Source: Pseudomonas asplenii (lineage in GTDB: Bacteria; Pseudomonadota; Gammaproteobacteria; Pseudomonadales; Pseudomonadaceae). Taken from it: 64,000 bases of DNA. The stretch lies in contig NZ_JSYZ01000007.1 of the NCBI RefSeq assembly GCF_001293465.1, positions 62,001 to 126,000 of the forward strand, in the 5' to 3' direction. Position numbers and translations under genes: made by a program. Under the pieces are notes generated by a model that ran no database searches, was not told the DNA's origin, and worked only from the letters and a program-made list of their open reading frames with translations. This document shows, in pieces, positions 20,772-29,823 of the stretch; the first letter of the stretch is position 1, and each line of letters begins with the position of its first letter.

Positions 20772-21596
20772 ATGAGTATCCGCAACATCCGCAAGAAAGT
20801 CGTCTCGCTCCTCTGGACGCTGGGCGTGCTTCTGGTCATCTACTGCTTCCCGAAAACCGTGTTCGGCTTCCTGGCGCTGGTGGTGATCTGCGGTATCTAC
20901 GATTTCCTGCGCAATGGTATCTATACCGCCGAACTGGCGAAGAAATATTTCATCGGCAACGGCCGCAATACCTGGGTCCTGTCGCCGTTCAACACCCTGT
21001 TCGACCTGGTGAGCCGGCGCAACCGCGGCGTCTATCGCATGCAGGACCTGCCCGAAGACTGCCAGCGCGAGTTGCAGCAGGTCATCGACCGGGCCATGGA
21101 CCACAAGGACGAGATCATCCAGTACCTCGACGGCCGCATGGCCCAGAACAAGCGCGGCATGCTGTTCTTCCAGTGGTACGGGCGCAAGATCGACACCGAA
21201 CTGGACATCCGCGAACTGCAGCAGAAATTCCCCTATGTGAAGACCGTCGGCGTCTCGGTGTTCAACGCCAACCAGTCGACCTCGTTCCACTTCGGCCCGC
21301 TGCGCATGATGTTCCGCGTGCTCTACAACATGGCGCCGGCACCGCATCATGACGGTGTCTACATCCAGTGCCGCAAGGACAAGCACTTCTGGCATGACGA
21401 CCCGTTGTTCATCTTCGACGACACCCTGCTGCATGCCTCGTTCAACAAGAACGACACCAAGCGCTACTGCCTGTTCATCGACATCGTGCGGCCGTCCCGC
21501 ACGCCGTTCATCCTGCGCGGCGTGATCGCCGGCTTCGCCGGTGCCGTGTTCGCCCTGCGCCGGGTGTTCTACAAGAACTGGAAGCTGATCCAGTAA
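20772..21596 (+). CDS. lpxO: Lipid A hydroxylase LpxO-like dioxygenase
   Basis: A 274-residue aspartyl/asparaginyl beta-hydroxylase-fold protein with an N-terminal membrane anchor (WTLGVLLVIYCFPKTVFGF). The Fe(II)/2-oxoglutarate site is suggested by PAPHHDGVYIQC and LLHASFNKNDTKRYCLFIDI, with the late Arg/His residues needed for iron and co-substrate binding. LpxO hydroxylates a secondary acyl chain of lipid A at the inner membrane. AAGGGAG lies 9 bases before the ATG. It is slightly shorter than enterobacterial LpxO (about 300 residues). Confidence 0.85.
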   Translation: MSIRNIRKKVVSLLWTLGVLLVIYCFPKTVFGFLALVVICGIYDFLRNGIYTAELAKKYFIGNGRNTWVLSPFNTLFDLVSRRNRGVYRMQDLPEDCQRELQQVIDRAMDHKDEIIQYLDGRMAQNKRGMLFFQWYGRKIDTELDIRELQQKFPYVKTVGVSVFNANQSTSFHFGPLRMMFRVLYNMAPAPHHDGVYIQCRKDKHFWHDDPLFIFDDTLLHASFNKNDTKRYCLFIDIVRPSRTPFILRGVIAGFAGAVFALRRVFYKNWKLIQ

Positions 21597-21888
21597 GCCC
21601 CGCCCCACCCTGGGCACCGCGTATCCGCTCGCCCAGGGCCCTCCTGCTCAAACACCACCTACTACTACCTGCCCACCCCGCTGCCTGACGGTGGAAAACG
21701 GCCCGGCCGAGGTCCGCCGGCATATCCAGACGGCCTTCAGCCGGGTTGCGAGGGATTGAGCGAGCGTTAGCACAAGACGGCGCACATGCTGCCGCATGGC
21801 CATTGGGCGAAGGCCACGGCGAAGGAAATGAACAGTTCCCGCAGACCGTGCGCCTGCACCGCAAGAATTTCTATCTGAAGCCTTGAGG
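21597..21888. other. Unrecognised interval after lpxO
   Basis: About 290 bases without a supported gene. One plus-strand frame ends in QFPQTVRLHRKNFYLKP before a stop at about 21886, which reads like the tail of a decayed coding sequence. It has no start, ribosome site or family match that I can recognise. It is followed by a REP doublet. Confidence 0.35.
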
Positions 21889-21968
21889 TGGGAGCCGGCC
21901 TGCTGGCGATCCGGACAACGCGGTTTTAAGCCCTACCGCGTTGAGGCCATCGCCAGCAACCGTCTCCT
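21889..21968. repeat. REP doublet (inverted pair)
   Basis: An inverted repeat pair typical of Pseudomonas REP/REPIN elements. The outer halves begin GGAGCCGGCC on one side and end CCGTCTCC on the other. Inner arms TGCTGGCGAT (21901-21910) and ATCGCCAGCA (21949-21958) are exact complements, as are AACGCGG and CCGCGTT around the loop. It lies between lpxO and the end of the minus-strand permease gene. Confidence 0.7.
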
Positions 21969-21983
21969 GCAGGGGGTGTTGGA

Positions 21984-23261
21984 TCAGGAGGCCAGCGAGT
22001 AGATCAGCGCCGAAATCGATACCAGACCGACCAGCGTGACGAACACGTTGGACAGATTGCCCGAGTACTGACGCATCGAGGGAACGCGGCGGATCGCATA
22101 CATCGGCATCAGGAAAAGCAACGCGGCGATGATCGGCCCACCCAGGGTCTCGATCATGCCCAGGATGCTCGGGTTCAGCGTTGCCACCAGCCAGCAGACC
22201 ACCAGCATGAAGGCCGCCGTCATGCGGTCCAGGGCGTTGGCACCGGGCTTGCGGCCGCTCTTGATGATCAGGCCCTTGAGTCCTTCACTGGCACCGATGT
22301 AATGGCCCAGGAACGACTTGGCGATCGCCACGAAGGCAATCAGCGGCGCGGCGAAGGCGATGGTCGGGTTGCTGAAATGGTTGGCCAGGTAAGACAGGAT
22401 CGACAGGTTCTGCGCCTTGGCTTCGGCCAGTTGGGCCGGCGACAGGGTCAGCACGCAACTGAACACGAAGAACAGCACCATCACCACCATCAGCAGGTGG
22501 GCGCGGGACAGGATCTGGCTGCTGCGCTCTTCGGCGTGCGCCCCGTAACGGCGCTTCTGGTCCACGGCGAAGGCCGAGATGATCGGCGAGTGGTTGAACG
22601 AGAACACCATCACCGGAATCGCCAGCCACAGCGTGTGCAGCAGTGCCGAGGGCTCCGGCAGGCTGCTGGCGGTGGCGAGAATGCCGCCGTTCCAGTGCGG
22701 GATCAGGTACACCGCCAGGAGCGCCAGGGCGACGATGAACGGATAGACCAGCATGCTCATCGCCTTGACGATCAGTTGCTCACCACACCGTACCACCGCC
22801 AGCAGGCCGAGGATCAGCGCCAGGGACAGGATCGCCCGCGGCGGCGGCGCGATGTGCAACTGGTGTTCGAGGAAGCTGCCCACGGTGTTGGTCAGGGCGA
22901 CACTGTAGATCAGCAGGATCGGGAAGATCGCGAAGAAGTACAGCAGGGTGATCAGCGCACCGGCGGTCAGGCCGAAATGCTCCTCGACCACTTCGGTGAT
23001 GTCCGAACCATCGCGCCCGGAGAGCACGAAGCGGGTCAGGCCGCGGTGCGCGTAGAACGTCATCGGAAACGCCAGCAACGCCAGGATCAGCAGCGGCCAG
23101 AAGCCGCCCAGCCCCGCATTGATCGGCAGGAACAGGGTTCCGGCGCCGATCGCCGTGCCGAACAGGCCCAGCATCCAGGTGGTGTCGTGGCGGCTCCAGC
23201 CGCTCAGTGCAGCGGGAGCCGATTCATAGCGTTCGTCGACGCTGTTGGCCTGGTCATTCAT
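21984..23261 (-). CDS. HAAAP-family amino acid permease (serine/threonine type)
   Basis: A 425-residue carrier with eleven or so membrane segments, in the hydroxy/aromatic amino acid permease family (SdaC/TdcC-like). The N-terminal helix GLFGTAIGAGTLFLPINAGL carries the family's Gly-rich unwound motif, and FSFNHSPIISAFAVDQKRRY is the expected inner loop. It probably imports serine or threonine with protons. GGAGA lies about 10 bases before the ATG. No deaminase gene is adjacent. Confidence 0.87.
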   Translation of the reverse strand: MNDQANSVDERYESAPAALSGWSRHDTTWMLGLFGTAIGAGTLFLPINAGLGGFWPLLILALLAFPMTFYAHRGLTRFVLSGRDGSDITEVVEEHFGLTAGALITLLYFFAIFPILLIYSVALTNTVGSFLEHQLHIAPPPRAILSLALILGLLAVVRCGEQLIVKAMSMLVYPFIVALALLAVYLIPHWNGGILATASSLPEPSALLHTLWLAIPVMVFSFNHSPIISAFAVDQKRRYGAHAEERSSQILSRAHLLMVVMVLFFVFSCVLTLSPAQLAEAKAQNLSILSYLANHFSNPTIAFAAPLIAFVAIAKSFLGHYIGASEGLKGLIIKSGRKPGANALDRMTAAFMLVVCWLVATLNPSILGMIETLGGPIIAALLFLMPMYAIRRVPSMRQYSGNLSNVFVTLVGLVSISALIYSLAS

Positions 23262-23749
23262 CCGGTCGAGTCTCCGTTAGCCGGTCATTACCACGCGACC
23301 GGGGCGGAAAACAGCTTATTGGCAGCGCCCCGGCCATAAGAGGGGCGCGATTGTCCGGGATAACGCTTGAGAAGCAAAGGGCTAGCTGAGCAACGGTTGC
23401 CTGTGCCGGGGTTTCCGGGGGCGTCTGTGCCGTTGCCTGACGGCCTGTACGCCCTGGTTGCGACCTGTCGTCACAGCGCTGAAAAGCCGTACGTTCCTTG
23501 AACTTGCCGGCAATAGCCCACGCAATCGCGCATGGAGCCTGGATCCACCCTGGCGCTCAACGGCGGGTTCGGATTAAGTTGCTGATTCAGCAGGAAAAAT
23601 GGAAATTCCGATAAAAATACCCAGGGGCGCGCCCCGTCGGGCACCCGAAGGCGCTCTCCCCACCCGGCCCCGCAGAAGAATCGGCCTGTGGCGCCCAACT
23701 ATTGATACACTGTAACAACCCATTTCATCCTCCCTTGCCAGTACCCTCC
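23262..23749. other. Gene-free interval between divergent genes
   Basis: About 490 bases between the permease start and the next gene. A minus-strand open frame at 23471-23698 has no ribosome site and a composition unlike its neighbours, so it is not called. The right end is more AT-rich (TTGATACACTGTAACAA at 23702-23718) and probably carries the promoter of the gene at 23750. Nothing else is recognised. Confidence 0.4.
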
Positions 23750-24295
23750 ATGATCCCAGTGCAATGTCGTGTCTGTTTCACCGCCCTGCTCCTGCTGCTG
23801 GGCGGCTCGTCCGCCCTCGCCGATGACCTGATGATCACCTGGCCAGGCGACTGGGAAGTGCAGACCCTGCCACCCGCGCAAAACGCCGTGGGCGAGGTAA
23901 TCAGCGGTCTGCGCCAGCGTGCGGTGAAGAACGATGCCAACGGCGACCCGCTGATGGTCATGGAACTGACCCAGTCCGCCCTCACGCCCGGGCATCAGGT
24001 CAACCTGCCCGGCGTGCTGCTGGAAATGCGCAAGGCGGTCCAGAAGAACTTCGTCGAGCGCGGTTTCATGAGCGTCTGCAACCGCATCCACGACAGCACC
24101 CTGGGCGGCATGCCAGCGGTGGAAACCACCTGCACCATCACCCAGAACGGCGGCCACGTGATGACCCAGACCCTGGTGGCCGCGGCGCGTGAGGGCAAGG
24201 CCTACTCCCTGCTGTACGCCGGCTCCGCGGATGGCTACAAGGCCCAGGAAGCGACCGTCAATGGCATCCGCGCCAGCCTGCACCTGGAGCCCTGA
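23750..24295 (+). CDS. Exported protein of unknown function (DUF4946-like)
   Basis: A 181-residue periplasmic protein with a signal peptide (VCFTALLLLLGGSSALA-DD). The mature start WPGDWEVQTLPPAQNAVGE and the GGMPAVETTCTIT segment recall a family of Pseudomonas secreted proteins annotated DUF4946; this is from memory. The start at 23750 is used because an upstream in-frame codon at 23702 would break the signal peptide. It ends convergent with the next gene. Function unknown. Confidence 0.75.
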   Translation: MIPVQCRVCFTALLLLLGGSSALADDLMITWPGDWEVQTLPPAQNAVGEVISGLRQRAVKNDANGDPLMVMELTQSALTPGHQVNLPGVLLEMRKAVQKNFVERGFMSVCNRIHDSTLGGMPAVETTCTITQNGGHVMTQTLVAAAREGKAYSLLYAGSADGYKAQEATVNGIRASLHLEP

Positions 24296-24305
24296 ACCAC
24301 GGCCT

Positions 24306-24764
24306 TCAACCGGCCAGGAAGCCTCGGGCCATGCCACTGGCAGCGATCACGATCAGCATGATCAGCAGCGCCTCGACATGGCTCAGCCGGGCGAACAGCC
24401 GGGCACGGCGAATGTCGATAGAGGCGCCCTTCTTCTGCGCGATGCGCCACTTGATCAGGCTGATCATCGGTGTCAGCTCCAGCAGCAGGACAATCACGAA
24501 CAGCGTCAGCTTGAGGTGAAACAGCGGCTGGTGCAGGTAATAGTCACTGCCCTTCTCGAAACCGCCGAAGGCGCGCAGACCACCGGTGATCAGCAGCACC
24601 GCGGCACTGATCCCCCACAGGTTGTCCCAGACGAAGACCGGGCGCAGATCGGTCGCAGCGCTGCCGCCAAGACGCAACAAGGCACCGCCCCGACCGAACA
24701 CGGCGGCCAGGGCAATGCCGTAGGCCAGGAGGTGAAGAGCGGCCAGGAACCAGTGGACGAGCAT
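24306..24764 (-). CDS. DUF2214-family integral membrane protein
   Basis: A 152-residue protein with four membrane helices. His residues in the first and third helices (LVHWFLAALHLLAYG, LHQPLFHLKLTLFV) and the conserved WDNLWGISAAVLLITGGLRA segment match the DUF2214 family, which resembles small heme-binding membrane proteins. The start at 24764 follows GGAGACACCACC; the frame extends to 24791. Role unknown; heme or redox function is only a guess from the helix histidines. Confidence 0.8.
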   Translation of the reverse strand: MLVHWFLAALHLLAYGIALAAVFGRGGALLRLGGSAATDLRPVFVWDNLWGISAAVLLITGGLRAFGGFEKGSDYYLHQPLFHLKLTLFVIVLLLELTPMISLIKWRIAQKKGASIDIRRARLFARLSHVEALLIMLIVIAASGMARGFLAG

Positions 24765-24842
24765 GGTGGTGTCTCCATTGTTGGACACCACAGTTGTAGC
24801 TCACTCCCCCGATCTCTGCCGATGACTTCCTGCTGATGAGCG

Positions 24843-24934
24843 CCTGTAGGAGCCGGCGGTGCGGCGATCCGACTTGCCCGCGAAGCTTTCAGCGACCTCA
24901 AGGGCCTCTTCGCGGGCAAGCCCTGCTCCTACAG
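24843..24934. repeat. REP doublet with terminal CTGTAGGAGC/GCTCCTACAG
   Basis: A classical Pseudomonas REPIN. Exact outer inverted ends are CTGTAGGAGC (24843-24852) and GCTCCTACAG (24925-24934). The exact inner arms are CTTGCCCGCGAAG (24873-24885) and CTTCGCGGGCAAG (24908-24920). It lies between the DUF2214 gene and the end of the oxidoreductase gene and can fold into a large cruciform or RNA hairpin. Confidence 0.88.
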
Positions 24935-24974
24935 CGGGTCCTTCGTACGCATTTCGGTGTACGACTCCATCATC

Positions 24975-25934
24975 TCAAGGCAACAGAATCACCTTCTCGC
25001 TGCTGCCCTGGTTGACCTCGGCATAGCGCGTCGGCCCTTCGGCCAGCGGCGATTCGCGCAAGCCCGACGGCAGCTCCAGCAGCCCCTCATCGAAGAAACG
25101 CCCGAACTGTTCGAGCATCCGCGCGCAGGCCGCAGTGCCATAGAGCAGCGAATTGATCCCGACCACCGAGCCACCCTTGCGATACAGCGCCAGCGCCGGC
25201 AATTGCACATGCCCGTCGACCGGTGCGGCGATGATCGCGATACGGCCGAATGTCGCCAAGGCACCGACCGCCGCCGGCAGCCAGAAGCCGGTGGTATCGA
25301 AGATCACCTCGGCCCCCCCGGGGAACACGCCATTGACCGAGGCTGCCAGGTCTTCGGGCTGGCCCAGCACGACCGTCTCGAACCCCCGCGCCTGCAACGC
25401 CAGGGCCTGCTCCGGCCGACGGACTGCCGCCAGCACCTGCGCCCCACGGATCTTCGCCAGGGCGATCGCCGCACTGCCGACCGCGCCATTGGCGCCGATC
25501 ACCAGCAGCCGGGTCCCGGCCTTCACCAGGCTACGCTCCAGGGCATCCCAGGCGGTGGTGTACGGCACACCGAGGCTGGCCGCCTGGGCAAAGCTCAAAT
25601 GCGCCGGCTTGCGCGCCACCCCCTCGGCCGGCAGGGTCAGGTACTGCGCATGGGAACCGTCGCCGGTGAAGCCCAGTTCCTTGCCGGTGCCCCAGACTTC
25701 CTGGCCGAGCAGCGCCTGCGGGCCCTCGACCACCACTCCGGCGAAGTCCCGCCCGGGTACCCGCGGCAAGGTGGTGTAGGAAAAACGACCCAGTACGTTC
25801 TTCACATCGCTGGGGTTCAGGCCGGCAGCCTTGACCTGTACCAGCACCTCGCCGGCGGCGGGCACGGGCATGGGCAGGTCGACCCATTGCAGGGCGCAAA
25901 GATCACCGGTTTTCGAAAATTGCAGAGCTTTCAT
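24975..25934 (-). CDS. Zinc-type/quinone-oxidoreductase-like MDR dehydrogenase
   Basis: A 319-residue medium-chain dehydrogenase/reductase. The N-terminus has the catalytic-domain pattern GLNPSDVKNVLGRF and PRVPGRDFAGVV; the Rossmann domain carries VIGANGAVGSAAIALAKIRG. Structural-zinc cysteines are absent, so it resembles NADPH quinone oxidoreductases that reduce enals or quinones. The open frame reaches 26111, but that region encodes the XapX protein in another frame; the start at 25934 (MKALQFSKTGDL) is family-like. It lies on the same strand behind gor, an AraC regulator and xapX. Confidence 0.85.
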   Translation of the reverse strand: MKALQFSKTGDLCALQWVDLPMPVPAAGEVLVQVKAAGLNPSDVKNVLGRFSYTTLPRVPGRDFAGVVVEGPQALLGQEVWGTGKELGFTGDGSHAQYLTLPAEGVARKPAHLSFAQAASLGVPYTTAWDALERSLVKAGTRLLVIGANGAVGSAAIALAKIRGAQVLAAVRRPEQALALQARGFETVVLGQPEDLAASVNGVFPGGAEVIFDTTGFWLPAAVGALATFGRIAIIAAPVDGHVQLPALALYRKGGSVVGINSLLYGTAACARMLEQFGRFFDEGLLELPSGLRESPLAEGPTRYAEVNQGSSEKVILLP

Positions 25935-25968
25935 GGAGTGCGTATCCAGACAGGGAACGGAAAGGGGT

Positions 25969-26142
25969 TCAGGACAACCAGCCAGCCACCAGTTGCTTGC
26001 CCAGCGGCCAGGCCTTCTCGCCCAACTGCATGCCGAGCAAGCCCACCAGGGCCACGGCGGGAGGCGCCGGGGAACGGAAATCGAGCCCGCCGTACAGCAG
26101 CCCGACAGCAAGACCGATAACGAGAGAAATCAGGTAGCTCAT
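25969..26142 (-). CDS. Small XapX-domain membrane protein
   Basis: A 57-residue protein, too short for many gene finders. The sequence begins MSYLISLVIGLAVGLLYGGL, continues with the RSPAPPAVALVGLLGMQLGE motif of the XapX/DUF1427 family, and has two hydrophobic segments. GGAGCC lies upstream of the ATG. Its stop is 34 bases before the dehydrogenase start, suggesting one transcript. XapX proteins have no established function. Confidence 0.8.
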   Translation of the reverse strand: MSYLISLVIGLAVGLLYGGLDFRSPAPPAVALVGLLGMQLGEKAWPLGKQLVAGWLS

Positions 26143-26247
26143 GATGAAATCCAGGCTCCGAAAGGGAATGCCTGCAGTTTATGGCCGACAAACACGGGCT
26201 GTCGGCCAAAGGCTTCTGGATATCGGTCAAGCGAGGGAGAAAGGGGT

Positions 26248-27015
26248 TCAGTTCACCGGGTAATGCGAGGGCGAGATGCCCAGGGCCCGACGGAACATGT
26301 CGCTGAAGCTGCTGGGCGAATACCCCAGCGACCGGGCGATGCGGCTGACCGGTACGCCCTGGATCAGCTCGGCCACTGCGGTCGCCAACTGCACCTGGCG
26401 CCGCCATTCGGCGAAGCCCATGCCCAGTTCCGCCTGGAACAACCGCGCCAGGGTGCGCACGCTGGCCCCGGCGGTCTCGGCATGCTGGTCGAAGGAAATC
26501 GCCAGCGACGGGGCACTCATCACCGCCTGGCACACCGTCAGCAGGCGCCGGTCGCTGCCGGAAGGCAGGGCGATCTTCAACATCGAACGCCGCGCCCGCC
26601 GCAGCTCCAGCAGGGCCAGGCGGGTCAGTGCGTCGTAGTACTCGCCCTGGGTCTCGTCGGCCTGCGCCACCAGGCCGATGATCAATTCGCGCAGCAGGCC
26701 GCCGACCTCGATCACCTGCACCGTGCTTTCCAGCGTCGCGGCCAGGGCCGGACGCAGGTAGATGTTGCGCATCTGCAGGTCCGACACCACCCGGATCCCG
26801 TGGGAGACGCCCGGCGGCAGCCAGACTGCCCGCTGCGGCGGCACCGCCAGGGCCTCATGGGGCGTCTCGACCCACATCACCCCGGACATCGCATACAGCA
26901 ACTGCCCCCAGGCATGCTCGTGGGGCTCGATGAACAAGCCCCGCGGGTAGGCCCGTGCCAGCGGTTGCACCGGCCGGTCGGTGTCACTCAGGTCGGGCGG
27001 CGCGGCCAGGGCCAT
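26248..27015 (-). CDS. AraC-family regulator with N-terminal cupin
   Basis: A 255-residue regulator. Residues 20-90 form a cupin-like sensor (FIEPHEHAWGQLLYAMSGVM, PPGVSHGIRV); residues 155-250 form the AraC domain with helices around ETAGASVRTLARLFQAELGM and VSRIARSLGYSPSSFSDMFR. Its ATG lies 2 bases after the gor stop (TGACCATG), so translation is probably coupled to gor. The downstream xapX and dehydrogenase genes are likely targets. Confidence 0.87.
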   Translation of the reverse strand: MALAAPPDLSDTDRPVQPLARAYPRGLFIEPHEHAWGQLLYAMSGVMWVETPHEALAVPPQRAVWLPPGVSHGIRVVSDLQMRNIYLRPALAATLESTVQVIEVGGLLRELIIGLVAQADETQGEYYDALTRLALLELRRARRSMLKIALPSGSDRRLLTVCQAVMSAPSLAISFDQHAETAGASVRTLARLFQAELGMGFAEWRRQVQLATAVAELIQGVPVSRIARSLGYSPSSFSDMFRRALGISPSHYPVN

Positions 27016-27017
27016 GG

Positions 27018-28376
27018 TCAGCCCGCGACAGGCGTACGCAGGGTGACGAATTCTTCGGCCGCCGTCGGGTGCACGCCGATGGTTTCGTCGAAGTCACGCT
27101 TGGTCGCCCCGGCCTTCAGCGCAATCCCCAGCCCCTGAATGATCTCGCCAGCGTCCGGTCCGACCATGTGGCAACCCAGGACCTTGTCGCTACGGGCATC
27201 CACCACCAGTTTCATCAGGGTTTTCTCCTGGCAATCGGTCAGGGTCAGCTTCATCGGCCGGAAGCGGCTCTCGAAGATCGTCACCTCATGGCCCTGCTCC
27301 CGCGCCTGCTCCTCGGTCAGGCCGACGGTACCGATGTTCGGCTGGCTGAACACGGCGGTGGGGATCAGCTTGTAATCGACCGGGCGATACTGCTCGGGCT
27401 TGAACAGCCGCCGGGCGACGGCCATCCCTTCAGCCAGGGCCACCGGCGTCAATTGCACACGGCCGATCACGTCGCCCAGGGCGAGGATCGACGGTTCGCT
27501 GGTCTGGTACTGCTCGTCGACCTGGATGAAACCCTTCTTGTCCAGTTTCACCCCGGTGTTTTCCAGGCCCAGGTTGTCCAGCATCGGACGCCGCCCGGTG
27601 GCGTAGAAAATACAGTCGGCCACCAGCTCGCGACCGTCCTTGAGGGTGGCCTTGAGGCTGCCATCGGCCTGCTTGTCGATACGTTCGATATCGCTGTTGA
27701 ACTGCAGCGTCAGGCCCTGCTTGGTCAGTTCCTCGGCCAGGTGCTTGCGCACCGCGCCATCGAAGCCGCGCAGGAACAGGTCGCCGCGATACAGCAGCTG
27801 GGTCTCGGCGCCCAGGCCGTTGAAGATGCCGGCGAACTCCACGGCGATGTAGCCGCCACCCACCACCAGGATGCGCTTGGGCAGTGCCTTGAGGAAAAAC
27901 GCCTCGTTGGAACTGATGGCGTGCTCATGCCCCGGAATGTCGGGGATCTGTGGCCAGCCGCCAGTGGCGATCAGGATGTGTTTGGCGCTGTAGCGCTGGC
28001 CGTTGACCTCGACCTGATGCGGGTCGACCAGCTTGCCATGGCCTTCGAGCAGGGTGACGCCGCTGTTGACCAGCAGGTTGCGATAAATGCCGTTGAGGCG
28101 GTTGATTTCCTTGTCCTTGTTGGCGATCAGGGTCGCCCAGTCGAAGTTCGCTTCGCCCAGGGACCAGCCAAAACCCTTGGCCTGCTCGAAATCCTCGGCG
28201 AAGTGCGATCCGTAGACCAGCAGCTTCTTGGGTACGCAACCGACGTTCACGCAGGTGCCGCCCAGGTAGCGGCTTTCGACCACCGCCACCTTGGCTCCGA
28301 AACCGGCGGCAAACCGCGCCGCCCGCACACCGCCGGAACCGGCGCCAATCACAAACAGATCAAAATCGTAGGCCAT
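27018..28376 (-). CDS. gor: Glutathione reductase
   Basis: A 452-residue FAD enzyme that reduces glutathione disulfide with NADPH in the cytoplasm. The FAD motif [10 protein letters not shown] is followed by the redox-active pair in [12 protein letters not shown] (Cys42 and Cys47). The NADPH-binding segment is [13 protein letters not shown], and the C-terminal interface motif HPTAAEE supplies the catalytic His. GAGGAG lies 6 bases before the ATG at 28376. It is followed without a gap by an AraC regulator, an unusual partner. Confidence 0.95.
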   Translation of the reverse strand: MAYDFDLFVIGAGSGGVRAARFAAGFGAKVAVVESRYLGGTCVNVGCVPKKLLVYGSHFAEDFEQAKGFGWSLGEANFDWATLIANKDKEINRLNGIYRNLLVNSGVTLLEGHGKLVDPHQVEVNGQRYSAKHILIATGGWPQIPDIPGHEHAISSNEAFFLKALPKRILVVGGGYIAVEFAGIFNGLGAETQLLYRGDLFLRGFDGAVRKHLAEELTKQGLTLQFNSDIERIDKQADGSLKATLKDGRELVADCIFYATGRRPMLDNLGLENTGVKLDKKGFIQVDEQYQTSEPSILALGDVIGRVQLTPVALAEGMAVARRLFKPEQYRPVDYKLIPTAVFSQPNIGTVGLTEEQAREQGHEVTIFESRFRPMKLTLTDCQEKTLMKLVVDARSDKVLGCHMVGPDAGEIIQGLGIALKAGATKRDFDETIGVHPTAAEEFVTLRTPVAG

Positions 28377-28454
28377 GTCTATCTCCTCGGCAGGCACACA
28401 GCATACTCGCTGTAGCCTCTCAGGTCAGTTAGCCATTACATAAGGGCGCATAAC

Positions 28455-28481
28455 AAAAAAGCCACCCGAAGGTGGCTTTTT
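28455..28481. terminator. Bidirectional rho-independent terminator
   Basis: A perfect hairpin GCCACC-CGAA-GGTGGC (28461-28476) flanked by an A-run on the left and a T-run on the right. It can therefore end transcription on either strand. On the minus strand it lies after the galU stop at 28508 and before gor, separating the two. Confidence 0.92.
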
Positions 28482-28507
28482 CTGGAACGCTACGAAGCTG
28501 AAGGCGC

Positions 28508-29347
28508 TTAGTAGGCCTTGCCAGTCTTGTAGAAGTTCTCGAAGCAGAAGTTGGTCGCGTCGATATAGCCTTCGGCGCCACCGCAGTCGAAACGCTTGCC
28601 CTTGAACTTGTAGGCAATCACACAACCGTCCTGGGCCTGCTTCATCAGGGCGTCGGTGATCTGGATCTCGCCCCCCTTGCCCGGTTCGGTCTGCTCGATC
28701 AGGTTGAAGATGTCCGGCGTCATGATGTAGCGACCGATGATCGCCAGGTTCGACGGCGCATCTTCAGGTTTTGGCTTCTCGACCATGTTGCGTACGCGGT
28801 ACAGGTCATCACCGATCAGGTCGCCGGCGATCACACCGTACTTGCTGGTTTCCTGCGGGTCGACTTCCATGATCGCCACGATGGTGCAGCGGTACTGCTT
28901 GTACAGCTTGACCATCTGCTTGAGGACGCCGTCGCCTTCCAGGTTGACGCACAGGTCGTCCGCCAGCACTACCGCGAACGGCTCGTCGCCGATCAGCGGA
29001 CGACCGGTCAGAATGGCGTGGCCCAGGCCTTTCATTTCGGTCTGGCGGGTGTAGGAGAACGAGCACTCGTCCAGCAGGCGGCGGATACCGACCAGGTATT
29101 TCTCCTTGTCGGTGCCCTTGATCTGGTTTTCCAACTCGTAGCTGATGTCGAAGTGGTCTTCCAGCGCGCGCTTGCCGCGGCCGGTGACGATCGAGATCTC
29201 GTTCAAGCCAGCGTCCAGCGCTTCTTCGACGCCGTACTGGATCAGTGGCTTGTTCACCACCGGCAGCATTTCTTTGGGCATGGCCTTAGTCGCTGGCAGG
29301 AAGCGAGTACCGTAACCGGCTGCTGGGAACAAGCATTTCTTGATCAT
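28508..29347 (-). CDS. galU: UTP-glucose-1-phosphate uridylyltransferase
   Basis: A 279-residue nucleotidyltransferase that makes UDP-glucose from UTP and glucose-1-phosphate for lipopolysaccharide, exopolysaccharide and trehalose-type synthesis. The N-terminal signature FPAAGYGTRFLPATKAMPKE binds the nucleotide; VVLADDLCVN and EKPKPEDAPSNLAIIGRYI are further family blocks. AAGGACT precedes the ATG. It is a single gene ended by the hairpin at 28455-28481. Confidence 0.96.
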   Translation of the reverse strand: MIKKCLFPAAGYGTRFLPATKAMPKEMLPVVNKPLIQYGVEEALDAGLNEISIVTGRGKRALEDHFDISYELENQIKGTDKEKYLVGIRRLLDECSFSYTRQTEMKGLGHAILTGRPLIGDEPFAVVLADDLCVNLEGDGVLKQMVKLYKQYRCTIVAIMEVDPQETSKYGVIAGDLIGDDLYRVRNMVEKPKPEDAPSNLAIIGRYIMTPDIFNLIEQTEPGKGGEIQITDALMKQAQDGCVIAYKFKGKRFDCGGAEGYIDATNFCFENFYKTGKAY

Positions 29348-29627
29348 ATGAGTCCTTAAAAAGGGCGGTGTGTACGAGTTTCGGCGCAGTCTAATCAGGC
29401 GGCGGTCACCTTACAATGCCCCGCTGATAGCATCCTGACGCCAACATAGAGAAAAACGACGGCAGATAGTTCCAAGGCATCGACAAATAGTCTGACGCCC
29501 GGTATTCGAGGCGACTGATGAGCCCCTCCTGCCCCACCTTCAAAACCCTGATTCTAGCTGCTGATAGCGGCTCGCGCCGGGTTCTGCGCTATCATCGTGA
29601 CATTTCCCCAACCAGTGAGACGAAGCG

Positions 29628-29804
29628 ATGTCGGCAGCGAAGAAAGTGAACGGTTACCTGATTACCCAGGCCACCGATGGCCAATGGTGGGTGGCCGGTG
29701 TCGACGGCGAGCAGATTGCCGGGCCGTTCGCGACCGAGGCCCTGGCCAGCGAAGTGGCCTCGGTGTTCGAGGATACCCCCGCCCCAACGGCCAAGCGCCG
29801 CTAA
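29628..29804 (+). CDS. Small conserved-type hypothetical protein (58 residues)
   Basis: A 58-residue acidic protein starting MSAAKKVNGYLITQATDGQW, without signal or membrane segment. The WWVAGVDGEQIAGPFATEAL stretch reads like a small beta-rich, WW-like module. It is followed 20 bases later by a lipoprotein gene on the same strand. I do not recognise a named family. Codon use matches its neighbours, supporting a real gene. Confidence 0.65.
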   Translation: MSAAKKVNGYLITQATDGQWWVAGVDGEQIAGPFATEALASEVASVFEDTPAPTAKRR

Positions 29805-29823
29805 AAATAAAGGGCTGAACGAC

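Noticed and set aside
23471..23698. Minus-strand 75-residue frame
   Set aside because: No ribosome site and no plausible domain; probably chance.
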